The notes under the pieces were generated by a model. It did not search any database, was not told the origin of the DNA, and saw nothing but the letters and a program-made list of their open reading frames with translations. This document shows positions 1 to 7,016 of a DNA stretch of 64,000 nucleotides, piece after piece. The translations under genes were made by a program, and so were the position numbers. The stretch is from Betaproteobacteria bacterium (GTDB lineage: Bacteria > Pseudomonadota > Gammaproteobacteria > Burkholderiales > Rhodocyclaceae): assembly GCA_009781175.1 (NCBI GenBank), contig WQYQ01000001.1, positions 186,001 to 250,000 on the forward strand, written 5' to 3'. Each line of letters begins with the position of its first letter. Within the stretch, counting starts at the first letter, position 1.

Positions 1-190
1 CACCTATGCGCCGCTGCTCGGCGAAGTCGCGCGCGATACCGGCATCGATTTCAGCATTCTGGCGGGCAGGATCGACCGGATCAAAGACACGCCCTATGGA
101 CAACTGACGGTGGCCTTCAGCGCCGGCGATATCGACGCCGCGCTCGCGCAACTGAGTGCGCGCGGCCTGAGCGTGGAGGAGCTGCGCTGA
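1..190 (+). CDS. metN: MetN C-terminus (methionine ABC importer ATPase), partial
   Basis: The frame is open from the window edge to TGA at 188-190 and encodes about 62 residues. It reads as the C-terminal NIL domain, the small substrate-sensing domain that follows the ATPase core in MetN. The ATPase motifs lie outside the window. The stop overlaps the ATG of the permease gene by one base (TGATG), which implies translational coupling in a metNIQ operon. The assignment rests mainly on the MetI and MetQ genes that follow; another methionine-type (MUT family) ATPase is the only real alternative. Confidence 0.8.
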   Translation, partial: TYAPLLGEVARDTGIDFSILAGRIDRIKDTPYGQLTVAFSAGDIDAALAQLSARGLSVEELR

Positions 191-852
191 TGGCGTTTTT
201 CACGAATGTCGACTGGGCCGAGATCGGCCAAGCCTCCCTCGACACGCTTACGATGCTGGGCGGGTCCTTGATTTTCACCATCCTGCTCGGACTTCCGCTC
301 GGCGTGTTGCTGTTTCTGACGGCACGCCGCCAACTGCTCGAACAGCCGATCCTGTACGCCGCGCTGTCCTTCGTCGTCAATGTGCTGCGTTCGGTGCCCT
401 TCGTAATCCTGCTGATCGTGATGATCCCGCTCACCGTCCTCATCGCGGGCACATCGCTCGGCGTCGCCGGCGCGATTCCGCCGCTCGTCGTCGGTGCAAC
501 CCCCTTCTTCGCCCGGCTCGTCGAGACAGCCCTACGCGAAGTCGACCGTGGCATCATCGAAGCCGCACAGGCGATGGGGGCCGATACGAAACAGATCGTC
601 TTCGGCGCGCTCCTGCCCGAAGCCAGGCCGGGCATTCTCGCCGGGGTAACGGTCACCGCGATCACCCTGGTCTCCTATGCGGCGATGTCCGGCGTCATCG
701 GCGGCGGCGGACTCGGCGATCTGGCCATCCGCTTCGGCTACCAGCGCTTCCAGACCGATGTCATGGTCGTAACCGTTCTGCTGCTGCTTGCACTCGTGCA
801 GGTTTTGCAGATGATCGGCGATCGCCTGGTGATTCACTACTCACGTAAATAA
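190..852 (+). CDS. metI: Methionine ABC transporter permease MetI
   Basis: This 220-residue inner-membrane permease forms the channel of a D/L-methionine importer together with MetN and MetQ. About five hydrophobic segments are visible. The ABC-permease EAA loop, which docks on the ATPase, starts at residue 124 (EAAQAMGAD). Length matches E. coli MetI (217 residues). The ATG overlaps the metN stop by one base, so the start is well supported. Close relatives in the same family import other amino acids, so methionine specificity is inferred from the family and the operon. Confidence 0.92.
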   Translation: MAFFTNVDWAEIGQASLDTLTMLGGSLIFTILLGLPLGVLLFLTARRQLLEQPILYAALSFVVNVLRSVPFVILLIVMIPLTVLIAGTSLGVAGAIPPLVVGATPFFARLVETALREVDRGIIEAAQAMGADTKQIVFGALLPEARPGILAGVTVTAITLVSYAAMSGVIGGGGLGDLAIRFGYQRFQTDVMVVTVLLLLALVQVLQMIGDRLVIHYSRK

Positions 853-912
853 GCTGTCAACCAAACCCGCTGCTGCCTTAGCTTTCCATCAATTCCATAT
901 GGAGATGTCGTT

Positions 913-1698
913 ATGAAAAAATCCCTCGCCCGTTTCACGGCCTTGGCCGCGCTGATTGCGTTGCCATTTGCCGCATCCGCCGAAAAGCTCAGCGTCGCCG
1001 CCACGGCGGTTCCGCATGCGGAAATTCTCGAATTCGTAAGACCCGCCCTGGCCAAGCAGGGTGTCGAACTCGATGTGAAAATCTTTACCGATTATGTGCA
1101 GCCGAACGTCCAGGTCGCGGAAAAGCGGCTCGACGCCAACTTCTTCCAGCACCAGCCTTATCTCGACGAATTCAACAAGGGTAAAGGCACCAACCTCGTC
1201 AGCGTGGTCGGCGTACACATCGAACCCTTCGGCGCGTATTCGCACAAGATCAAAACGCTCGCCGATCTGAGGAGCGGCGCGGAAGTCGCGATTCCGAACG
1301 ATGCGACCAACGGCGGCCGAGCCTTGTTGCTGCTCGACAAAGCCGGTGTCATCAAGCTCAAAGATCCGAAGAACATTCTCGCCACCCCGCGCGACATCGT
1401 ATCGAATCCGAAAAACCTGAAGTTCCGCGAACTTGAAGCTGCCACCCTGCCGCGCGTGCTCGGCCAAGTCGACCTTGCACTGATCAATACGAACTATGCA
1501 CTCGAAGCCAAGCTGAACCCGGCCAAAGACGCGCTGATAATCGAAGGTGCGCAATCGCCGTATGTGAACATTCTCGTCGCGCGGCCGGACAACAAAGACA
1601 GCCCCGCGATGAAGAAACTTGCCGCCGCGCTGACCAGCCCGGAAACGAAGAAGTTCATTCAGGAAAAATATAAAGGCGCGGTTGTCCCGGCCTTCTGA
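913..1698 (+). CDS. metQ: MetQ-type substrate-binding protein (NlpA family)
   Basis: This 261-residue periplasmic binding protein should deliver methionine to MetI/MetN. A signal peptide covers residues 1-23 and ends in an ASA|E type-I cleavage site. No lipobox cysteine is present, unlike the lipoprotein MetQ of E. coli, so it is predicted to be soluble in the periplasm. The NlpA-family core is recognisable in the TDYVQPN and LDANFFQHQPYLDEFN segments. A GGAGA ribosome-binding site lies 8 bases before the ATG. The gene sits 60 bases after metI and is followed at once by a hairpin terminator, so it ends the operon. Confidence 0.92.
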   Translation: MKKSLARFTALAALIALPFAASAEKLSVAATAVPHAEILEFVRPALAKQGVELDVKIFTDYVQPNVQVAEKRLDANFFQHQPYLDEFNKGKGTNLVSVVGVHIEPFGAYSHKIKTLADLRSGAEVAIPNDATNGGRALLLLDKAGVIKLKDPKNILATPRDIVSNPKNLKFRELEAATLPRVLGQVDLALINTNYALEAKLNPAKDALIIEGAQSPYVNILVARPDNKDSPAMKKLAAALTSPETKKFIQEKYKGAVVPAF

Positions 1699-1718
1699 TT
1701 GTTTTGTGATTTACCCAA

Positions 1719-1748
1719 TAAAAAACCGGCTCGAAGCCGGTTTTTTAT
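1719..1748. terminator. Bidirectional rho-independent terminator
   Basis: The stem AAAAAACCGGC / GCCGGTTTTTT has a short loop, an A tract on one side and a T tract on the other. It can stop metQ transcription (plus) and the convergent acetate-transporter transcription (minus), whose stop codon lies at its edge. Confidence 0.9.
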
Positions 1749-2383
1749 TACTTGGCCGGGCCTTTGCGAATGAACCCCATTGGCGCACCGAGCGGAAGCA
1801 CCGTGCGGCCAAAATAGTTGTTAAGGAAAATCGCTCCAGCAGCGTAAAAACCGATAATCGAAATTAAAAATTCCGACCATGCAGCAAGCGGATTAAACGT
1901 TTCTGGTGCAACACCCAATAACGCCAATCCGAGCGAAAGAAGCAATATATTGATCAGCACCAAAATTGCCGCAAAAGCTTTATTCGCCTCGAACGCGGCA
2001 ATCGTAATGAAGATCGAAAAGAAGAAATATGCCAGACATGCAAAACCAAACTGCCGCGGATCGGCTTTATCGCCGACCGGGCCCAACCACCCCAGGCTCA
2101 TCATCCAATGAACCGCAACCGCGGCCCAAAACAAACCAAAAGCACCAAGTACGATCGCGCCAAAATAATTGTTTTTTTTGAAATCCACCGTGGAAGCCCA
2201 GATCTGCGCGGCGGAACCAAGGAAGATTGCCCAGGGAATAATAAAAGTAGAACCCGAAGTCCAGCCCAACTTAGCTGACGACGCCACGAAAGTCGTCAGG
2301 GATAATCCGAAAACACCGAGCGCGGTCGGGTCGGACAGTATCATTTTGGTTTCGGTTACGACGGATTGGTTTTGTGCGGTCAT
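1748..2383 (-). CDS. Acetate uptake transporter, GPR1/FUN34/YaaH (SatP) family
   Basis: This membrane protein of about 211 residues has six hydrophobic segments. Near the N-terminus it has the family signature in the form DPTALGVFGLSLTT, the counterpart of NPAPLGL in E. coli SatP. Members move acetate or succinate with protons across the inner membrane. I place the start at MTAQNQS (2383) because GGAG lies 9 bases upstream; an in-frame ATG at 2404 would add seven residues and has no visible ribosome-binding site. It ends against the metQ terminator. Acetate use is supported within the window by acs (13017-14990) and a symporter (6999-9026). Confidence 0.85.
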   Translation of the reverse strand: MTAQNQSVVTETKMILSDPTALGVFGLSLTTFVASSAKLGWTSGSTFIIPWAIFLGSAAQIWASTVDFKKNNYFGAIVLGAFGLFWAAVAVHWMMSLGWLGPVGDKADPRQFGFACLAYFFFSIFITIAAFEANKAFAAILVLINILLLSLGLALLGVAPETFNPLAAWSEFLISIIGFYAAGAIFLNNYFGRTVLPLGAPMGFIRKGPAK

Positions 2384-2404
2384 AGCACGCATCTCCAACA
2401 TCAT

Positions 2405-2674
2405 TCAAGAATGAATTGGGTGCTCGAAAATAACAGCGCCCCCTTCTGCTCGGCATTTTTTATGCGTGTTATTGAAGCAACGCTTGCGATGCCTTTGTAA
2501 CAGGCGTCCGCGCAAAGAAAGCGCGTGCGATTACACGCAAAGAAATATTTTCTTGCCGCGAAAAATCCCCCCCGCCTGAAGCTCGGAGTATATGACAAGG
2601 GATGCACTTGCTTCTTGAAACCACCCTCTCCTCCTTGACAGGTATCAATTCCCGTCAAGCGCAGCCCGATTAAT
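2405..2674. other. Intergenic region between acetate transporter and lysE-like gene
   Basis: The stretch is AT-richer than its surroundings and has no convincing coding frame. An imperfect inverted repeat (CTTGAC ... GTCAAG, about 2633-2662) lies beyond the lysE-like stop but lacks a T tract, so I do not call it a terminator. Promoter elements for the acetate transporter should lie here but were not identified. Confidence 0.5.
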
Positions 2675-3283
2675 TCAAAAAAGATTCGAATCAAATTTGA
2701 ACGGACGCAATGAAGTAACCAGCAATGCCGCCATAACGAAGTTAAAAATTCGCGCCGCACGCGGATTGCTTAAAAATTGCCGGCATATTTTTCCTAAACC
2801 CGCCCAGCTCGCAACACACGGCACATTAACGAGCACGAAAACAAGCGTTAGCGTGAGCAACGCGTCGATATGCCATTGCGATGGTAGATAGGTCGTCAGC
2901 GCGCCGAACACCATCATCCAGCATTTAGGATTCAGCCACTGAAAAGCCGCGGCTTGCAGAAAACTCAACGGCACCTGCTTACGCTCCGTGCCGGAAACCG
3001 CGCCCGAGCGGGCAATTTTCCAGGCAAGCCAGAGCAGATAAGCCATGCCCACCCAATGCAGGATCGAATAAAGAAGTGGAACTCGCGCGAAGAGACGCCC
3101 TAATCCCAGTCCGATTCCGACCAGCATCGGCGCCAGGCCCAAAGAAACGCCGCACAGATGAGGAAGCGTGCGCCGGAAACCGTAATTGACCCCCGACGCG
3201 AGCAGCATCATGTTATTCGGCCCCGGCGTGATTGATGTGACAAAGGCGTATGCGATAAGCGGCAATAGCAGGTCTGGACTCAT
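2675..3283 (-). CDS. LysE/RhtB-family amino-acid exporter
   Basis: This 202-residue inner-membrane protein has about six hydrophobic segments. It carries the family N-terminal signature TPGPNNMMLLASG, close to the TPGPN motif of LysE/RhtB exporters. Members export amino acids or related metabolites using the proton gradient. The substrate cannot be read from sequence. It is divergent from the MocR regulator at 3414, with 130 bases between them that hold repeated operator-like boxes, so it is a likely regulatory target. Confidence 0.9.
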   Translation of the reverse strand: MSPDLLLPLIAYAFVTSITPGPNNMMLLASGVNYGFRRTLPHLCGVSLGLAPMLVGIGLGLGRLFARVPLLYSILHWVGMAYLLWLAWKIARSGAVSGTERKQVPLSFLQAAAFQWLNPKCWMMVFGALTTYLPSQWHIDALLTLTLVFVLVNVPCVASWAGLGKICRQFLSNPRAARIFNFVMAALLVTSLRPFKFDSNLF

Positions 3284-3334
3284 AGCGATCTCTGGCTAAT
3301 ATCTGAGTACAGACACTAAACTTTTCGCCAGTAC

Positions 3335-3397
3335 AATATCGATACAGTTTATCGATCAATACACTGATCTGTATCGGAGAAAATATCGATACAGTTT
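3335..3397. promoter_or_regulatory. MocR operator: direct repeats with an inverted half-site
   Basis: The 16-mer AATATCGATACAGTTT occurs at 3335-3350 and again at 3382-3397. Between them, CTGTATCG at 3369-3376 is the reverse complement of its CGATACAG core. Repeated boxes of this kind in a divergent promoter are known for MocR-type regulators (for example PdxR and GabR). Binding by the adjacent regulator, and control of both divergent genes, is inference. Confidence 0.7.
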
Positions 3398-3413
3398 CTT
3401 TGGGAAGCCTACC

Positions 3414-4832
3414 ATGCTTGTCCGCAGTACCGGCCAAACCCTGGCCCATCAGCTTGCTCTGATCTTTGCAGAACGGATTCGCAATCGCCTGCTCGCTCCC
3501 GGCGCGCGTCTTCCTTCCGTGCGCGAATGCGCGCGCCAACAAGGCGTAAGCCCGCATACGGTCGTCGCCGCCTACGAACAATTGCATGCGCAGGGCCTTG
3601 TCGAAGTCCGGCAGCAACGCGGATTTTTCGTGCGCGACTTCCGGACACAACAGGCTGACATGGCACGCAACGCACCATCTTCGCCTCCAGCGCTGCACAC
3701 ACCGGCGGATGCTTCCACACTGATCCGCAGCATGTTTTATCGCAAAAGCGATAAACCGCAGCCCGGCATGGGCGTGTTGCCGCCGGAATGGCTGGAAAAC
3801 GATTTTTTGCCTGGCGCTTTGCGCAGCCTGACCCGCGGCGCGGCGGCGCAAACCTTTTCCCTGCGCTACGGCGAGCCTGCCGGCGACGTGCTCTTCCGCC
3901 AAAGCCTGGCACGCAAACTTGCCGCGATCGACCTGCCCGTCAAGCCCGAGCAAATCATTACAAGCGTCGGCGCAACGCATGCGCTCGACATCGTTAGCCG
4001 CACTTTGCTGCGTTCCGGCGACACGGTCATGGTGGAGGAGCCCGGCTGGGCCATCGAATTCGCGCGCCTAGAATCCTTGGGGATGCGGGTTTTACCGGTG
4101 CCGCGCGGCGCCGACGGCCCCGATCTCGATGTCATGACGCGCTACTGCGAGGCGGGCGAGGCATTGCGCCCCAAGCTCTTCGTCAGCGTCAGCGTGCTGC
4201 ACAACCCGACCGGATACAGTCTTTCCCCCGGCGCGGCGCACCGGATTCTGCAACTTGCGAACCGCTACGATTTCCATATCGTCGAAGACGACACCTATTG
4301 CCACCTCGCGCCTGCTCACGCCACGCGCCTGAGTGTGCTCGACAGTCTGCAACGCACGATTTATGTCGGCGGCTTCGCGAAGATTCTCGCGCCCAACTGG
4401 CGTGTCGGCTTCCTCGCCGCGCCCGAGGCGCTGCATGCGCGCCTGCTCGAAACCAAGTTGCTTGCCACGCTGACCACACCAGCGCTGTTCGAGCGCGCGT
4501 TGGCGATCTGTATCGATCAGGGCCACTTGCGGCGTCACTGCGAACGCATTCGCGTCCGGCTGGATATGGCGCGCGCCCGCAGCGTCAAGCTTGCCCTCGC
4601 GGCGGGCTGCCATTTCGTTGCCGAGCCTGCGGGCTTATTCGGCTGGGTGGACACGGGCGTCGATACGGATGCGCTCACGCAACGCATGCTCGATGCCGAT
4701 TATTCACTGGCGCCCGGCTCGCTTTTCCATGTGCAGCGCCCGCCTTCGACACTCATGCGCATCAATTTCGCTTCCGCGCAGGATGCGACGTTCTGGAAAA
4801 CTTTCAAGAAAATGCGTGCCGAAATCGCATAG
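3414..4832 (+). CDS. MocR-family regulator (GntR HTH fused to aminotransferase fold)
   Basis: The protein is 472 residues. Residues about 10-75 form a GntR winged helix-turn-helix (LPSVRECARQQGVSPHTVVAAYE-type). The rest is a fold-type-I aminotransferase domain with HNPTGYS and EDDTYCHL segments and the PLP-binding lysine at K323 (GGFAKILAP). In this family the PLP domain senses a vitamin B6 derivative or an amino acid rather than doing catabolism. Its divergent neighbour is a LysE-type exporter, which suggests control of amino-acid export. Repeated operator boxes lie just upstream. Confidence 0.92.
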   Translation: MLVRSTGQTLAHQLALIFAERIRNRLLAPGARLPSVRECARQQGVSPHTVVAAYEQLHAQGLVEVRQQRGFFVRDFRTQQADMARNAPSSPPALHTPADASTLIRSMFYRKSDKPQPGMGVLPPEWLENDFLPGALRSLTRGAAAQTFSLRYGEPAGDVLFRQSLARKLAAIDLPVKPEQIITSVGATHALDIVSRTLLRSGDTVMVEEPGWAIEFARLESLGMRVLPVPRGADGPDLDVMTRYCEAGEALRPKLFVSVSVLHNPTGYSLSPGAAHRILQLANRYDFHIVEDDTYCHLAPAHATRLSVLDSLQRTIYVGGFAKILAPNWRVGFLAAPEALHARLLETKLLATLTTPALFERALAICIDQGHLRRHCERIRVRLDMARARSVKLALAAGCHFVAEPAGLFGWVDTGVDTDALTQRMLDADYSLAPGSLFHVQRPPSTLMRINFASAQDATFWKTFKKMRAEIA

Positions 4833-4889
4833 AAACCGGCTGCCTCTTGTTCAAGATCCACGCAATGTTTCGCACCCCGAGAGAAAGCG

Positions 4890-6071
4890 CTACTCGATTT
4901 CCCGGACCTTGCCCATGCCATCGGCCTGATGCATTCCATCGCTCAGAGAGTCCTCCGCCGCAAGCAACACCGCGTCACGCGAGGAACGACTGTGCATGCT
5001 CGTCGCACGCCCTACACACAGCGCTACTTCGACTAGCAGCGCACCGATTCGGGCAGGGGCAGCGCCGAGTTCATCGATTATTTCGTGCGTCAGCCGGCCC
5101 GCGTCATCGCGCCCGCCTTCAGGCAACAGCACCGCGAACGAAGCCCCACCCCAACGCCCGGCATGCGCCTTGGCCGGCAAACATTTCTGAATGCGCCAGC
5201 CGACATGCTTGAGCACCGAGTCTCCCAGGGTATGTCCGTACCAATCGTTGTACTGGCGAAAGTTATCGATCTCGAACAGCAGCAGGCTAAGTGCCTGGCC
5301 GTGATTGCCGCAGCGTTCAAGTTCGTTATCGAGCCGCGCGAGAAGCGCATTCCGGTTCGGTAAGCCGGTCAACAGGTCTTCGCGCAGCGAGGCTTGGCGC
5401 AGCGCCTGCATCGCCTGTTCACTCATCATCAGCAAACCTTGCAAGATCGCGACAATGACGACGAGCGTCGCGGCGAGATAAATCAGGGGCAAAAGCCAGA
5501 GCGTCAGTAGCGTATGCTCTGACGATCGCCAATGCAGCGTGGCCGAAAATGTTAGCCAGGCCAGCATCAGCACCAAAAGCGCCAGCACGGATAAGAGCAG
5601 GCCGGCTCCTCGGATCTGGCGGTCGCGCAGGGAGACATAAGTTTCCCGCAGCGTGAGCCCTAAAATGACCATCGCACCAAAGCAAAGGATCGCGACGCCC
5701 AACCCGAACGGCCCCGTCACGAGATACCGAACGCCGCCCGCATAACCGGCGACGGCCAAGGCCAGCACCCAAAATTTGCGCGCCTGCCGTTCGAGCAAAG
5801 TGCAAATTGCAAAGTAAAGCAGCGCACAACCCGCATAAACGCCGAGGGAACCCAACGCCAAACCGATGGCTTCAGATAATAAAGCAAGACGGCCGAGCAG
5901 GAAAAAGGCACAGCCCAGGGCAAAGACAATGCTCGCCGAAGCGAGCGGCACGACGCCGCGCAGCAACTGCGTAAAGGCGGCACGCAGAACCAGCAGACCG
6001 ATACCGAGGGTCAAGGCCACGCAGCAGGCGGCAAAAAAAATACTCGTCAGATCGAGGTATTGCTCCGGCAT
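4890..6071 (-). CDS. Membrane GGDEF-domain protein with degenerate active site
   Basis: The 393-residue protein has about seven hydrophobic segments in residues 1-220 and a GGDEF domain from about 230 (LLTGLPNRNALLARLD). The signature that should read GG(D/E)EF is GGASF at residues 308-312 (bases 5136-5150). The first metal-binding aspartate of the DIDxF motif is replaced (FEIDNF). Both changes remove residues needed for diguanylate cyclase catalysis. It is therefore probably not an active cyclase and may act as a c-di-GMP or GTP-binding sensor or partner. The neighbours do not suggest a stimulus. Confidence 0.85.
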   Translation of the reverse strand: MPEQYLDLTSIFFAACCVALTLGIGLLVLRAAFTQLLRGVVPLASASIVFALGCAFFLLGRLALLSEAIGLALGSLGVYAGCALLYFAICTLLERQARKFWVLALAVAGYAGGVRYLVTGPFGLGVAILCFGAMVILGLTLRETYVSLRDRQIRGAGLLLSVLALLVLMLAWLTFSATLHWRSSEHTLLTLWLLPLIYLAATLVVIVAILQGLLMMSEQAMQALRQASLREDLLTGLPNRNALLARLDNELERCGNHGQALSLLLFEIDNFRQYNDWYGHTLGDSVLKHVGWRIQKCLPAKAHAGRWGGASFAVLLPEGGRDDAGRLTHEIIDELGAAPARIGALLVEVALCVGRATSMHSRSSRDAVLLAAEDSLSDGMHQADGMGKVREIE

Positions 6072-6131
6072 GCACGGCTCCGGCGGTTAATGACTCGGGA
6101 TAGGTGAAAAGGAACGTTTTGCTCGAAACAA

Positions 6132-6785
6132 TCAGAAAAATCCCGCTTTTTGGAGTTCGGTCCTTATCATTCCGGCCAGCTCGGCAATCTGGGCGTTCAA
6201 ATTCGACGAGGCGGAAGCCACCAATTTAGCGGCCCACATCAAACGGCCCGACGCGACATCGTTGAGCGCACCGTACGCGCCCAAAGCGGTATTCACCTGC
6301 CGGTCTCCGCCGCCAATCGGCAAGCTCACGCCTAGGCCGCCGCCAAAGCTAGTGCCGCCACTGCCCCAACTACCGCCTCCGACCCCGAGACTGACCGCGG
6401 GCGAAGCAGCGCCAAACACTGTCGTATCCGTCACCAACAAAACGCTCAATACCGCGCGCGCATCGGCAGTGCGAGCTGCCTCCAACAGAGTATCCGATGC
6501 ACCGCCCGTGCTCGCCTGTAAAGTGTCCGCGCCCACAACGGGCACGGCGCCTAAGGCCCGGAGTTGCCCGCTCATCAGTTCCTGACAGTTGCGTTTGAGC
6601 GATAGCTCGGCCGCATCGCACACGATCAGCACCCTGGCCCCGCTGAGCGCATGGTTTGCAAACGCGGGATCGAACCATTGCGATTGAATTTGCGATGTCG
6701 CGCAACCGAGCAAAGCAAGGCATGCCAAAAGCGCCGTCAGCGCGGTATGCCAAGACAATCGCCAAAGACTTGCAGCAGCGCTCAT
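6132..6785 (-). CDS. Putative lipoprotein of unknown function
   Basis: The 217-residue protein has a signal peptide with lipobox LLGC, predicting lipidation at C28. The mature part has an alpha/beta-like first half (ARVLIVCDAAELS). A glycine/serine-rich stretch follows around residues 130-165, and the C-terminal half contains LGAYGALNDVASGRLMWAAK. I do not recognise the family with confidence; it resembles small outer-membrane-linked lipoproteins that have variable glycine-rich insertions. It lies 60 bases upstream of the GGDEF gene in the same direction and could be co-transcribed with it. Confidence 0.7.
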   Translation of the reverse strand: MSAAASLWRLSWHTALTALLACLALLGCATSQIQSQWFDPAFANHALSGARVLIVCDAAELSLKRNCQELMSGQLRALGAVPVVGADTLQASTGGASDTLLEAARTADARAVLSVLLVTDTTVFGAASPAVSLGVGGGSWGSGGTSFGGGLGVSLPIGGGDRQVNTALGAYGALNDVASGRLMWAAKLVASASSNLNAQIAELAGMIRTELQKAGFF

Positions 6786-6857
6786 AGCCCGAACCTCGGA
6801 AAAAACGTCAGCTTACACCGCCGGGCTGAAGGCCGCGCCGGACTTGAGGCGGAATCC

Positions 6858-7016
6858 TGACTCCGCCATGAATGGCGGGGTCAGCGAGACTGGTGGTGAG
6901 TCACCCCAACTTTGAAGTTGGGATTTCCCCGCCACAAATTGGAGGCACCTTCGGCGCCGATAACATTTGTCTCGCTGACTCAGCCATTCATGGCTGAGTC
7001 AGCGAGACTGGTGGTC
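6858..7016 (-). repeat. Three-hairpin repeat element, copy 1 (partly tandem)
   Basis: Read on the minus strand, the element starts at the end of the symporter gene. First comes a perfect palindrome at 6969-7008 (19-base arms, GTCTCGCTGACTCAGCCAT, two-base loop). Next is the conserved link ACAAATGTT and a GGCGCC-type hairpin at 6944-6958, then TTTGTGGCG, then a hairpin with arms CCCAACTT/AAGTTGGG at 6905-6922. After that the 18-mer ACCACCAGTCTCGCTGAC, also present at 6998-7015, recurs at 6881-6898. It leads into a second copy of the first hairpin (6858-6883). The same core recurs at 46141-46255. It may derive from IS200/IS605-type ends, but no transposase is nearby. Confidence 0.8.

Noticed and set aside
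2633..2662. Inverted repeat CTTGAC ... GTCAAG as a terminator for the lysE-like gene
   Set aside because: Stem is short and interrupted and no T tract follows.
2401..2760. Open frame of 119 codons on the minus strand between the transporter and lysE genes
   Set aside because: Overlaps the lysE end out of frame, Cys/Arg/Phe-rich, no ribosome-binding site or domain.
4298..5212. Open frame of 304 codons on the plus strand spanning the MocR end and the GGDEF gene
   Set aside because: Composition is Arg/His/Ala rich without motifs, and it overlaps two real genes in other frames.
6858..7016. CRISPR-like array because of repeated palindromic segments
   Set aside because: The segments are parts of one structured element with an 18-base flank repeat; there are no regular spacers and no cas genes.
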